From assembly GCF_014640295.1 (NCBI RefSeq), contig NZ_BMGR01000018.1:54104-118103 (forward strand): a DNA stretch of 64,000 bases. Reading direction: 5' to 3'. The notes below the pieces were generated by a model, which saw nothing but the letters and a program-made list of their open reading frames with translations, was not told the origin of the DNA and ran no database searches. Positions 54,113 to 63,938 of the stretch are shown in pieces. Position numbers and translations under genes: made by a program. Each line of letters begins with the position of its first letter. Position 1 is the first letter of the stretch. This stretch comes from Paenibacillus abyssi. GTDB lineage: Bacteria > Bacillota > Bacilli > Paenibacillales > Paenibacillaceae.

Positions 54113-54126
54113 TGAAAGCGTTTACG
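54113..54126 (+). promoter_or_regulatory. cre-like site (CcpA) before xylanase gene
   Basis: TGAAAGCGTTTACG fits the cre consensus at 13 of 14 positions. It lies about 40 bases before the xylanase start, where CcpA would block transcription. Confidence 0.65.
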
Positions 54127-54166
54127 AAATGAAAGAAGTCACAATTTCTGAAGGAGGATGCACTCA

Positions 54167-57100
54167 GTGAGAAAAAGGCTTAAGTCATTCGTAGCGGCAC
54201 TTCTCATCGCGGCATTGATTATTCCGCAAGGAATCGGCATTCAAAACGCACATGCCGCTGAGCCAATGCCAGGGGATACGATTATTTCACATGGTTTTGA
54301 AAGCGATGACAAACAGGGATGGGGGAACCGCGGCGCTGCTCAAACGAGTATCACCAAGGAAACGTCTCGTACCGGAAACGGCGCATTGTTAACGACAGGT
54401 AGGACAGCAGGTTGGCATGGTCCGAGCTTGAACGTGACATCGCTTCTTCAACCGGGAGTGACCTATGAAATATCAGGTTACGTGAAGCTTGCAGCGAGCC
54501 AACCCGCAAGCGATCTGAAATTTTCGGTCGAACAAACCGGTCTGACAGGAAGCGATCAGTACAAGCAGGTCAATAATCCTGCAGCGGTAACGGATACGGA
54601 ATGGGTAGAGCTCAAGGGGAATTATACGTATAATTCCTATGCAACCGGATTGACGCTTTACTTGGAGAGCAGCGATGCGACGAGTCAGTTTGTTCTGGAT
54701 GATTTTACGATCAAGCTCATTACGCCTCCTCCTCAGCCTCAAGAACCGGCGCCGGATTATCCGAAAGTTATTGCAGAGCATGGCTTTGAGAATAACAATT
54801 ATCACAATTGGACGGTTCGAGGCGGAGCGGGTCAGGTTATGCTGACAGACGAAGCGGCGCATACCGGCACCCACAGTCTGAAAATGACGGGTAGATCGCA
54901 GGATTGGCACATGGCGAGAGTGGAGATGACCGGCCTGCTGGAGAAGGGAGCTTCTTATGAGGTCGAGCTCTATGCGAGGCTTGCTGACGGGGAAAGCTCT
55001 ACACCGATGCATCTGGCCTTGACGGAAACGAAAAACGGCAGCAATACGGAAACGGATATCAGCACCCCTGCCGAAGTGGCAAGCAACGGTTGGACGAAGC
55101 TTTCCGGCCAATTTACTTACTCTGCGGATGCGGCAAACGGTTACTTGTACGTTTATGCGAAGCAAGCTCCTGCGGCTGTTTATCTCATTGACGATGTCAA
55201 ACTGACCATTACAGCGCCGGGTCAGGTTGTCGTGGAGCCCTCGACTTTTGTATATGATTTCGAAGACAATACAACGCAAGGCTGGTCTGGACGAAATGGC
55301 ACTGAAATCGTGGAGCCGTCTTTAGAAGCGGCGAATTCCGGCCAATACAGCTTGAAAACGACTAATCGAATCGTTGAATGGCATGGCCCGAACGTGGATG
55401 TGACAGGCAAAATTGCGAAGGGCGCAAGCTATGAAATATCCGCCTATGTCAAATTTGTCGACGCTCCTGCCACTCCGAGCTCGGTCAAACTGTCCATGGA
55501 GGTCGATGTCAACGGGGCGAAATCCTGGACGACGATTGCTTCCGCTCCGATCGGGCATACGGATTGGTTTCAGTTGAAAGGCAATTTCACGCTGAATACT
55601 GACGCAACCTTACTGGGCTTATATATCGAGAGCGAGAAGGCAACGGATGCTTACTACATTGATGACGTCGGCATCGAATCCTTGGCACCTCCGGCAGAAG
55701 GGCTGCCGATTCAGACCGACATACCAAAGCTGAGAGAAGTCTATGAAAATTACTTCACGATCGGCGCGGCGGTTGAAGCGTACCAGCTGAGCGGAAAGCA
55801 CAAAGAAATGCTTGATTATCATTACAACGCCCTGGTAGCGGAAAATGCGATGAAGCCCGCGTACCTTCAGCCTAATCCGGGCAATTATCAATGGGCAACC
55901 GCAGACCAATTAATTAATTTCGCTCATGATAACAACATGTACTTCCGCTTCCATACACTCGTCTGGCATTCTCAAGCCGCGGAGTGGATGTTCCAGGACG
56001 AGCAGGGCAATTATTTGGATCCTACGCCGGAGAACAAGGAGCTCGTTCTTGCACGTCTTGAAGCTTACCTTCGCGAGGTGGTTGGCCGTTATAAAGATAA
56101 AGTAGACGCATGGGATGTTGTGAACGAGGTGATCGATGAAAGCCAGCCAAACGGCATGCGCGACAGCAGATGGTATCAGCTCACAGGCCTGGATTTCATT
56201 CGGACAGCGTTCCGCGTTACCCGGGAGGTTGACCCGGACGGAAAGCTTTACATCAATGATTACAGCACTCATAATCCGAGAAAACGCGATTTCCTGTTTG
56301 ATCTTGTTCAGCAGCTAAGAGCGGAAGGCGTTCCGATTGATGGAGTAGGTCACCAAACGCATATCAACATCTCGAATCCTTCCATCGCGCTCATTTCCGA
56401 ATCGATCCGCAAATTCGGAGAGGTTGGACTGGACAACCAAATTACAGAGCTCGACATTTCGGTTTATTCCAACAACAGCGACGCCCATGAAGTCGTTCCT
56501 CAAGAGCTGCTTTTGAAACAAGGGTATCGCTACAAAGAATTGTTCGAGGAATTGAAACGGTTGGATGAGGAAGGGAATTACATCAGCAATGTCACGTTAT
56601 GGGGGATTGCAGACGACCATTCATGGCTTCACAATCGTCCGATTACAAGACAAGATGCTCCATTCCCGTTTGACAAGCAGTTTCAGGCGAAGCCGGCTTA
56701 TTGGGGGATGGCAGATCCATCGCAGCTTCCGATCACAGCTAAGCTGGCGGAATCCCCATACGGTCAGCCTATTGTAGACGGAAAAGCGGATATCGTATGG
56801 AGCACGGTTCCGTCCCTTCAAACGGAAACAAAAGGCGGTTTGATGGCAACCTTCAAGACGCTGTGGGATGAGAATCATGCTTACATCTGGGCGAAGGTCG
56901 ATGACAGCACGATTTCCGCACAAGACAAAGTCGAGATCTTTGCCGGGCGCAGGGACTCGTATATCCAAGCTCAATTTGCCCGTACCGGCGGGCATTCGTT
57001 GAATGGTGAAAGTAAAGTCGTGACTGAAGTTGATGGCGGCTATATTGTCGAAGTTGCCGTACCGCTTCAAACAGCAGCTCTGCTCGGCGATCAGTTGGAG

Positions 57101-59017
57101 TTTGATATTCGCGTCACAGATGCGGATACAAGCGGCGTAACGTCTTGGAGCGATATGCGTAACGCACAGCATTCGGACAGAGCGGGGCTCGGTGTAATGA
57201 CGCTGGTTCATGCAACGTTGGCCGATAAGGCGGTCAAAGGCTCGCCGACAATCGACGGGGAGAAGGATGCGATATGGACAGATGCGCAGCAGTTGACTAC
57301 AGGCCGATTCGCGCAGGGCTTGAGTGGTGCCACAGCGAAATTCTGGACGATGTGGGACGAAAACCATCTCTATGTCTATGCTGAGGTATCCGATCCGCTG
57401 TTGTCCGATGCCAGTGCGAATGCATGGGAAGAAGATTCAATTGAAATTTTCGTAGATCAGAATAACGGCAAGACGACTTTCTATCAAAGCGATGATGGTC
57501 AATACCGCGTGAACTTTAATAATGTGCAGAGTTACGGCGGCAATGCAAGCAGCGAAACCTTTGAGACGGTAACAAAGATCGTTGACGGAGGTTACATTGT
57601 CGAAGCGGCAATCAAGCTGGGCTTCATTACACCTGCGATCGATACCATCATTGGCTTCGATCTGCAAGTAAATAATGACCAAGACGGCAACGGCTCAAGA
57701 GACAGTGTCGCGATCTGGAGCGATACGACAGGCCAATCCTACACGAATACTTCGAAGTTAGGCGTGCTGCGGCTGGTTGAAGATGTGGAAGCTCCGCCTG
57801 CTAACGATCAAGCTCCGACGTCAGGCAGCAATCCTAGATCGAACCCCGGTCCGGCAGCTGTGGGTGGCATGATCAATATTGCAGTCCAGAATCAAAACGG
57901 ACGCGCCATAGTGAATGTTCCGTCCAACGTTCTGGAGTTAGCCCTCCAGCAGGTACAGCCGAATGCGGACGGTGTGAAGCGCATTACCGTTGAGATTGCG
58001 CCGCAAGCAGGGGCAGACGCTTACGAGCTTCTACTCCCGGCAGCGGGCTTAAACGGTGAGCTGCCGTTCGTATTGTCCGTACAAACGCCGCTGGGCATTA
58101 TCGATATCCCAAGCAGCATGCTCTCAGATATTGATGTATCGGCGCAGCAGGTAGCCATCCGGATTGAAGCGGCAAACCTGGAGCATATCGATACTGAGCT
58201 TAGAAGCAGGATTGGCAATCGCCCGGCGATAAATCTGAACGTGCTTGCCGCTGGCGAAGTGATCGAATGGAATCATCCCAATGCCGCAGTTGCCGTTTCC
58301 ATCCCTTACGAGCCTACGACTGAAGAGCTGGCTAACCCGGATCATATTATCATCTGGTATGTGGATGGTAATGGGGATACAAAGCCGGTACCGAATGCAA
58401 GATGGGACGCCCAAACGCAAAGCGTAACCTTCAGGACGACGCATTTCAGCTCTTTTACGGTTGTCTCCGTATTCAAAACGTTCGACGATTTGCAATCTTA
58501 TGATTGGGCCAAAGCGGCGATTGAGACCATGGCTTCCCGAGGAGTTATACAGGGAAGCTCCGACAGCGAATTTGCGCCTTCGGGAACCATCAAGAGAGCG
58601 GATTTCCTGCTGCTGCTCGTGCGTGCGCTTGAGCTTCAGAGCGAAGGCGGCACGGCATTCTCCGATGTGTCACAAGCCGACTATTACTATGATGCGGTTC
58701 GCATAGCGAAGCAGCTCGGTATAACACAAGGTACGGGCGGCGACCGCTTTAGTCCGACGGCACCGATTACGCGCCAGGAAATGATGGTGCTGACGGTCCA
58801 CGCTTTAGAAGCGGCAGGTCATGGCATTGAAGCGCAAGGAACGCTGGATGACTTCTCCGATGCACCTGAAGTGGCTGCCTATGCACTAGAAAGTGCAGCT
58901 GCGTTGATCTCGGCCGGCATTGTGAATGGCATCAATGGACAGATTGAGCCGGGCGGCCAGTTAACCCGTGCACAAGCTTCGGTTATCCTGCATCGCGTGT
59001 GGAAGCTAAGAGTGTGA
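54167..59017 (+). CDS. S-layer-anchored modular endo-xylanase, GH10
   Basis: A 1616-residue secreted enzyme. GTG 54167 lies eight bases after AAGGAGG; the signal peptide ends near AHA. Modules: three CBM22-type domains (about 35-190, 200-350, 360-508), GH10 barrel (about 520-860) with acid/base Glu654 (DVVNEV) and nucleophile Glu761 (ITELDIS), two CBM9-type domains (about 880-1030 and 1050-1205), a Pro/Asn-rich linker and an extra beta-rich domain, and three SLH motifs in the last 180 residues. SLH motifs hold it on pyruvylated cell-wall polymers. Similar cell-bound xylanases occur in Paenibacillus. It releases aldouronates and xylooligosaccharides from xylan. Confidence 0.96.
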   Translation: MRKRLKSFVAALLIAALIIPQGIGIQNAHAAEPMPGDTIISHGFESDDKQGWGNRGAAQTSITKETSRTGNGALLTTGRTAGWHGPSLNVTSLLQPGVTYEISGYVKLAASQPASDLKFSVEQTGLTGSDQYKQVNNPAAVTDTEWVELKGNYTYNSYATGLTLYLESSDATSQFVLDDFTIKLITPPPQPQEPAPDYPKVIAEHGFENNNYHNWTVRGGAGQVMLTDEAAHTGTHSLKMTGRSQDWHMARVEMTGLLEKGASYEVELYARLADGESSTPMHLALTETKNGSNTETDISTPAEVASNGWTKLSGQFTYSADAANGYLYVYAKQAPAAVYLIDDVKLTITAPGQVVVEPSTFVYDFEDNTTQGWSGRNGTEIVEPSLEAANSGQYSLKTTNRIVEWHGPNVDVTGKIAKGASYEISAYVKFVDAPATPSSVKLSMEVDVNGAKSWTTIASAPIGHTDWFQLKGNFTLNTDATLLGLYIESEKATDAYYIDDVGIESLAPPAEGLPIQTDIPKLREVYENYFTIGAAVEAYQLSGKHKEMLDYHYNALVAENAMKPAYLQPNPGNYQWATADQLINFAHDNNMYFRFHTLVWHSQAAEWMFQDEQGNYLDPTPENKELVLARLEAYLREVVGRYKDKVDAWDVVNEVIDESQPNGMRDSRWYQLTGLDFIRTAFRVTREVDPDGKLYINDYSTHNPRKRDFLFDLVQQLRAEGVPIDGVGHQTHINISNPSIALISESIRKFGEVGLDNQITELDISVYSNNSDAHEVVPQELLLKQGYRYKELFEELKRLDEEGNYISNVTLWGIADDHSWLHNRPITRQDAPFPFDKQFQAKPAYWGMADPSQLPITAKLAESPYGQPIVDGKADIVWSTVPSLQTETKGGLMATFKTLWDENHAYIWAKVDDSTISAQDKVEIFAGRRDSYIQAQFARTGGHSLNGESKVVTEVDGGYIVEVAVPLQTAALLGDQLEFDIRVTDADTSGVTSWSDMRNAQHSDRAGLGVMTLVHATLADKAVKGSPTIDGEKDAIWTDAQQLTTGRFAQGLSGATAKFWTMWDENHLYVYAEVSDPLLSDASANAWEEDSIEIFVDQNNGKTTFYQSDDGQYRVNFNNVQSYGGNASSETFETVTKIVDGGYIVEAAIKLGFITPAIDTIIGFDLQVNNDQDGNGSRDSVAIWSDTTGQSYTNTSKLGVLRLVEDVEAPPANDQAPTSGSNPRSNPGPAAVGGMINIAVQNQNGRAIVNVPSNVLELALQQVQPNADGVKRITVEIAPQAGADAYELLLPAAGLNGELPFVLSVQTPLGIIDIPSSMLSDIDVSAQQVAIRIEAANLEHIDTELRSRIGNRPAINLNVLAAGEVIEWNHPNAAVAVSIPYEPTTEELANPDHIIIWYVDGNGDTKPVPNARWDAQTQSVTFRTTHFSSFTVVSVFKTFDDLQSYDWAKAAIETMASRGVIQGSSDSEFAPSGTIKRADFLLLLVRALELQSEGGTAFSDVSQADYYYDAVRIAKQLGITQGTGGDRFSPTAPITRQEMMVLTVHALEAAGHGIEAQGTLDDFSDAPEVAAYALESAAALISAGIVNGINGQIEPGGQLTRAQASVILHRVWKLRV

Positions 59018-59056
59018 AAGTTACGTCGACCAGTCGGCGAATGATTGGCTGTTATG

Positions 59057-59944
59057 TTATATCGTCTGCTGCTGCCGGAATTGCCCCGGCGTCATTCCCA
59101 TATGCTTGCGGAAGATCCGGTTGAAGAAGCTGATATCTTGAAATCCGGAGCTGAGTGCGATATGAATAACCTTGTTGTGCGGGTCTTTCAGCATATCGCA
59201 GGCATGGCGGATTTGAAGGGAATGCTTGTAATCGATAAAGCTCTTGCCCGTTGCTTTTTTGAATTTCGCTGTGAAGGATGAAACGCTCATTCCGCATGTG
59301 CGGCTTAATTGATCTAATGACAATGGCTGGCGATGATGCTGCTCAACGAAATGCAGAATGGAATCCATCCAATCTTCTTTCGGTAGCGTATGATTGCTGC
59401 TGTTTTGATGTTCTTCGTGATAGCGGCTTAGCAATACGAGGCATTCGATCCAGCTTGTCTTAATAATGAGCTGATACCCGACCGGTTTTTCGTGGAATTC
59501 ACGGTCAATTTTTTGGAGTAGTGACTCAATTTGCCGCCGTTGTTCAACAGTTAGAGAAATGTACGGTACAAAAGAAGCGTTTTTCCGCAGAAACGGCGCG
59601 AGGTAAAAGAAATGAATAAATGCGGGGATTTCCAGTAATCCACCTAACTCCTTTTGCAGCAGCTGTTTTTCAAATAGAACGTTGTAAATGATTGTTTCTT
59701 CCGTATCGGAGCCTATGTAACTGTGGTAGGTTTGCGGTTCGATGACAAACACGTCTCCGGTTGCAAGGGCGTAACGCTGCTCTGCCATTTCGTGTAAAGC
59801 GCTGCCTTTAACGACATAGATCAATTCGATAAAATCATGGGTATGCGAGGGGATGGTCTCGTCTTTCTGAATGATATAACGCTGGATGAAGAAGGGGAAG
59901 CTGTCTCCCTCGAAATAGGCTTTTCCTTGTAATGTGGACACCAT
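59057..59944 (-). CDS. AraC-family transcription regulator
   Basis: A 295-residue regulator on the minus strand. The N-terminal cupin has TIPSHTHDFIELIYVVKGSA and GDVFVIEPQTYHSYIG. The C-terminal domain has two HTH units, LSLDQLSRTCGMSVSSFTAKF-like and VIHIALSSGFQDISFFNRIF. AGGAGGAAAAT precedes its start. It is divergent from the dioxygenase gene at 60056; 21-bp-phased direct repeats lie between them. It is likely the activator of that gene. Confidence 0.92.
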   Translation of the reverse strand: MVSTLQGKAYFEGDSFPFFIQRYIIQKDETIPSHTHDFIELIYVVKGSALHEMAEQRYALATGDVFVIEPQTYHSYIGSDTEETIIYNVLFEKQLLQKELGGLLEIPAFIHFFYLAPFLRKNASFVPYISLTVEQRRQIESLLQKIDREFHEKPVGYQLIIKTSWIECLVLLSRYHEEHQNSSNHTLPKEDWMDSILHFVEQHHRQPLSLDQLSRTCGMSVSSFTAKFKKATGKSFIDYKHSLQIRHACDMLKDPHNKVIHIALSSGFQDISFFNRIFRKHMGMTPGQFRQQQTI

Positions 59945-59959
59945 TGATTTTCCTCCTTA

Positions 59960-60000
59960 GCAGATCGTCTGCCTTTTTTCGCAGATCCTCCAAGAGTTTA
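59960..60000 (+). promoter_or_regulatory. 21-bp-phased direct repeats, candidate AraC operator
   Basis: GCAGATCGTC (59960) and GCAGATCCTC (59981) are 21 bases apart and match at nine of ten positions. A TATAAT element at 60026-60031 follows, so the second copy lies next to the -35 zone of the dioxygenase gene. The regulator at 59057 is the likely ligand. Confidence 0.5.
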
Positions 60001-60055
60001 GATGGCCCCAGGCTTATAGTGAAGATATAATTTTCATCTTGAGAGGAGCATGTCT

Positions 60056-60838
60056 ATGTTGAATGATAAGAAGGTTTTGTCCAAAATGCAAATTGATTTT
60101 TATCGTGAGAACGGCTTCGTACAGGTGGATGATGTGATTTCTGAAGAAGAACTTGAGGAGCTGCGGACCTATCTTCATGAAACGATGAGCACTGCCGGAA
60201 ACCGTTCTGTGCAGACTGACCGGGAGGGCGGAGCATACTATAAGGTGCTGAACCAAAGGGTTAATACGTGGAGAGAACACGGCGGTATGGCCCGGTTCGT
60301 ACTGGGCAGCCGTTTTGCCGATATGGGCAAGCAGCTTACAGGTTATGACGGGATCCGTTTATTCCATGACCATGCGCTCTTTAAGATGCCGCACGATTCC
60401 AAGCCGACGCCTTGGCATCAGGATTGGCCATATTGGCCCATGCAGGAGACGGGCGCATTTTCGGTCTGGATCGCGTTGGATGATGTGGATGAGCATAATG
60501 GCTGTATGATGTTTGTGCCCAAGACGCAGAAGATCAAGAACCTGAAAAGCATCGATTTTATTACGCCAAATGATATATTTTTAGATGAAGAAGCCCGCGG
60601 CGTAGATCGTAATAAGGCTGTCGTGGTGCGCATGAAGGCTGGAAGCTGCACGTTCCACGACGGACTGACGTTCCATTATGCCCACGCCAATCAAAGCGAC
60701 AAGCCGCGGCGGGCCCTCGCAATTATATTTATGGCCGACGGCACGACCTGGAATGGGAAAGGACACATCTGTACGGACGGCTTAGGGCTGAATGCTGGAG
60801 ATGCGCTCAAGGGAGGGCTGTTTCCGAGATTGGCTTAA
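60056..60838 (+). CDS. Phytanoyl-CoA dioxygenase (PhyH) family protein
   Basis: A 260-residue Fe(II)/2-oxoglutarate-dependent oxygenase. ATG 60056 sits seven bases after AGGAG; ATG 60050 is too close. The iron ligands are His121 and Asp123 (PWHQDWPYWP) and a distal His near 207 (FHYAHAN), with an Arg pair in KPRRALA for 2-oxoglutarate. Such enzymes hydroxylate small molecules; the substrate here is unknown. It is divergent from an AraC regulator. A frameshifted relative remains at 63083. Confidence 0.88.
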   Translation: MLNDKKVLSKMQIDFYRENGFVQVDDVISEEELEELRTYLHETMSTAGNRSVQTDREGGAYYKVLNQRVNTWREHGGMARFVLGSRFADMGKQLTGYDGIRLFHDHALFKMPHDSKPTPWHQDWPYWPMQETGAFSVWIALDDVDEHNGCMMFVPKTQKIKNLKSIDFITPNDIFLDEEARGVDRNKAVVVRMKAGSCTFHDGLTFHYAHANQSDKPRRALAIIFMADGTTWNGKGHICTDGLGLNAGDALKGGLFPRLA

Positions 60839-60989
60839 TCGGTAAATTGGGAGTATACGGACTAATTCGATCTGAAGTGGATATTAAGGGTGGACGGAGA
60901 TTCGCCCTCTCTCAGCCGGTGTTTCGTCGTTTCAAGAGCTGCTTAGCGGTGGCTGCGGGGCAGGTAAAATCCTATTGCAGCCTTGAGCC

Positions 60990-62927
60990 TTATTCGGTTA
61001 TCGGGATCTCTATGCCGTGTAAGTGATTCATATAATATTTATCAATGATTTCTACGATCGTGTTCTTCTTCACAGGTTTGCTAATATAATCATCCATGCC
61101 TGCAGCCAGGCATTTTTCCCGGTCCCCTTTTAGTGCGTTTGCTGTCAGAGCAATAATGACAGGGGATTTTTCAGGAGGTAAAGCCTCCTTGATTGTTCTT
61201 GTCGCATCTAAACCATTCATGACCGGCATATGTAGATCCATAAAGATGATATTGTAGTGCTCGAGCAGGGCGGCTTGGACAGCGGCTTCCCCATTTTCTA
61301 CTACGGACACGGCATGTCCTTGCTTTTCGAGTATGGTTTTTAAAACGAGCTGATTAATATAGTTATCTTCACCTATTAGAATGCTGAGCTGGTTATGCTT
61401 GTCCTCAACCTGTTTAATCTGTGCCGCAATTTGCAGTGGATCTCCTTCTTTTAAACTCATTGTAAACTTAAAGGTTGATCCCGGACCACCCTTTGGTTCA
61501 TGCCAAATGGTTCCCCCGAACAGTTCGACGATTTTTTTGCTGATGGGCAATCCTAATCCCGTACCATCATAATTACGAGTCATAAAATTATCTACCTGAA
61601 AAAATGGCTCAAACAAATACTGTACTTTATCAGGAGGAATGCCAATCCCGCTGTCTTCTACTACAAATTCAAGTATAGGGTTACCGTTTTTACGTGAATG
61701 GTTTTTAACGGTTACAGAGACAAATCCGTTCGCTGTGAACTTTACCGCATTACCGATCAGATTGAGTAACACCTGCCTAAGTCGTCCCGGATCACCAATC
61801 AGGGAATGAGGGACATCCTGATCCACATAATAAGACATCTGCAGATGCTTTTCATTCGCGTTGGAGTATAACACGTTAAACGTTTCCTCAATGCAGGTTC
61901 TAACATCAAACGCCGATTCCAATAATTCGGTCTTACCGGCCTCGATTTTGGATAGATCCAAAATGTCATTGATAATGGATAGAAGCGAATCTCCGCTTTT
62001 ACGGATAATGTCAACGTACTCCCGCTGCTCATCATCCAACGCTGTCGTTTCTAATAAATCCGACATTCCGATGATCCCGTTCATCGGAGTACGGATTTCA
62101 TGGCTCATCATCGCCAGAAATTCACTTTTAGCTTTGTTTGTACTCTCCGCCGCTTCTTTAGCGACCAGCATTTTTTTCTGTTCGGTAATGTCTTTGGCAA
62201 TAATATAGAATCCGACGTTCTTACCGTGAATGATAATTGGCGCTATGGTTGTTAAAACTTCAAGGGCATAACCTTCTTTATGGTTAATCTTCTCGATCGC
62301 TTTTTCAACCGAAATGTCATGAACTGATTCTGACAGTAATTTTTTCAGCGTAATATCATCGAGATTGATAAAACTCGAAAAGTTGGAGCCGACGGCTTCA
62401 GTAATTCGGATTCCAACGAGTTTTTCTGCCATTGCATTGCCGTGAATAATATTGCCTTCCAAATCAAGTGAAAAGATAGCATCATGATTATATCTTTTTA
62501 GCGATGTATATCGTTCTATCGTTTCCTGCAGCTTTTGTTCCGCCGCTTTATTCTTTGAAATATCAATAAGCTGTGCGATACAGTACATCGGATCTCCGTT
62601 TGATTCATCGCGCACGAGGGTGATGTGGAGTGAAGTCCAGATAAAGTCTCCACTTTTTTGTATGCAGCGTTTTTCCAGCTCAAAGGATCGGATATCACTA
62701 TTCAATAAACGATGTAACTGGTTTAATATTCGAATTGTATCCTCCGGATGCGTAATATCCTGAAAGGTGAGCTGCAGCAATTCATCTTCCGAATAACCTA
62801 CGATTTCGGTGAGTGCCGGGTTAACTTTCATCCAGGCTCCATCCAATGAGAGTACTCCAATACCGAAAGGTGAATATTTATAAAGCAGATCAAGAAATGT
62901 TTGATCGTCTGGCCTAACGTTAGACAT
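60990..62927 (-). CDS. PAS-type hybrid sensor histidine kinase with receiver
   Basis: A 645-residue cytoplasmic protein on the minus strand without membrane helices. PAS domain 1 at about 10-125 (VNPALTEIVGYSEDELLQ) with PAC segment, PAS domain 2 at about 135-250, HisKA with His276 (LAMMSHEIRTPMNG), HATPase_c with VLLNLIGNAVKFT, DSGIGIP and GTGLGLPIS, and a receiver at about 515-640 with Asp564 (IFMDLHMPVMNG). No output domain or adjacent regulator gene is present, so phosphotransfer to a distant Hpt protein is likely. The cue is unknown. Confidence 0.93.
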   Translation of the reverse strand: MSNVRPDDQTFLDLLYKYSPFGIGVLSLDGAWMKVNPALTEIVGYSEDELLQLTFQDITHPEDTIRILNQLHRLLNSDIRSFELEKRCIQKSGDFIWTSLHITLVRDESNGDPMYCIAQLIDISKNKAAEQKLQETIERYTSLKRYNHDAIFSLDLEGNIIHGNAMAEKLVGIRITEAVGSNFSSFINLDDITLKKLLSESVHDISVEKAIEKINHKEGYALEVLTTIAPIIIHGKNVGFYIIAKDITEQKKMLVAKEAAESTNKAKSEFLAMMSHEIRTPMNGIIGMSDLLETTALDDEQREYVDIIRKSGDSLLSIINDILDLSKIEAGKTELLESAFDVRTCIEETFNVLYSNANEKHLQMSYYVDQDVPHSLIGDPGRLRQVLLNLIGNAVKFTANGFVSVTVKNHSRKNGNPILEFVVEDSGIGIPPDKVQYLFEPFFQVDNFMTRNYDGTGLGLPISKKIVELFGGTIWHEPKGGPGSTFKFTMSLKEGDPLQIAAQIKQVEDKHNQLSILIGEDNYINQLVLKTILEKQGHAVSVVENGEAAVQAALLEHYNIIFMDLHMPVMNGLDATRTIKEALPPEKSPVIIALTANALKGDREKCLAAGMDDYISKPVKKNTIVEIIDKYYMNHLHGIEIPITE

Positions 62928-63082
62928 ATAGAACCTCCATAATTGTTGCTTATCCCCATATTAAACGTTTTTATAGCAAAAAACCATGAAAAATAAAATC
63001 TTGCGAAATTTGTCGTATAATATTTTTTTAAACAAAGTATGAAAGTCTACTGTTGCGTTTTCGATATTGGAAGGGGAGACTG

Positions 63083-63211
63083 ATGGTTAAACAGCTGAAG
63101 GGCGGAAGCTTGACTAAAGATCAGATCGATTTCTACAACTTTGAAGGTTATCTAGTGCTGCCCGATCCTTATCGGAAGAAGAGCTTGCCCCTGCGAGGAA
63201 ACATTAATTGA
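63083..63211 (+). pseudogene. Truncated, frameshifted PhyH-type gene
   Basis: After GGAAGGGGAGAC a frame reads LTKDQIDFYNFEGYLVLPD, the N-terminus of a PhyH-type dioxygenase like the one at 60056 (MQIDFYRENGFVQVDD). A frameshift follows: in another frame the next codons read SEEELAPARKH before a stop. Nothing further of the gene is seen. Bases 63212-63640 hold only a short minus-strand frame (63345-63536) that I do not recognise. Confidence 0.7.
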
Positions 63212-63640
63212 AAACGGCTGTTGAAGTGACAGGATTGAAAACCATTTTTTGCAACCTATTTAGAGGTTTGTTCGTCAGAGCAAAGAGGAGAAAGGCAATC
63301 AGGATTGCCGCCTGTGCTCGAAGCTCAAGGGAAGAGGTGGGAAGTTAACAGCATTTATGAAAACAATGTCTTTCTTCAATGTAATTTCCACTAACATGTT
63401 TGCCTATTGGAAGAGAATGCACTATCGGAATCTGGAAGGTAATATACCCGCCGAGTGGAGAGCCATAACGTTTCTCATGCGCTGCTTTATTATATATATT
63501 AGTTAGACGAGTACTATCGAGCGCCTTTAATTCCAAGGCGCTATTGTTATGCCCGAATGGAACTTCCGGAGTAAGGACTTCCTATGAATGTGAGAGGCAA
63601 ATGACGGGGTAGGCATTGATCCGCAGAGGAGTCGATTCAT

Positions 63641-63925
63641 TTGATCTTCCGGCCCGGATTTTCCACCGCTTCATCGGTCAGTGACATTTCAGTCCGAGGC
63701 GTAGGCATGGATATCGTTCGCAATCACATTGAAAAGCTCAGCGGTATGATCGATATTGAGATAAAATTAGGAGAAGGAACACGTTTTAAAATTAAGTCGT
63801 TCATCCTCCCGATGAGCAGCGTGGTCGAGATTGTCCGCGTACCGGTTATGATTGCGGTGGTCTTTCGAATCTGGATTAACAGGCTATTGCAAAAATGTAT
63901 CAAGGGTAAGCGAGATAGACAGTAA
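63641..63925 (+). pseudogene. CheA histidine kinase remnant
   Basis: The frame reads FRPGFSTASSVSDIS, RGVGMDIVRNHIEKLSG and GEGTRFKIK, the G1/G2 end of a CheA ATPase domain, then jumps to LPMSSVVEIVRVP, which belongs to the following CheW-like domain. The intervening residues and the true C-terminus are missing, indicating internal deletion. No other chemotaxis gene lies in the window. Confidence 0.7.
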
Positions 63926-63936
63926 GCGAGATAGAC
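63906..63936 (+). repeat. Short tandem duplication
   Basis: GTAAGCGAGATAGAC occurs at 63906-63920 and 63922-63936. It lies between the CheA remnant and the putative insertion-sequence end. Confidence 0.7.
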
Positions 63937-63938
63937 CG

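Noticed and set aside
53882..54115. 77-codon frame after the lyxose-isomerase-like gene
   Set aside because: Its ATG overlaps the upstream stop, but there is no ribosome site, the translation shows no family features, and it runs to the xylanase cre-like site.
63345..63536. 63-codon minus-strand frame
   Set aside because: Unrecognised, in a decayed region with no clear promoter; not enough evidence for a gene.
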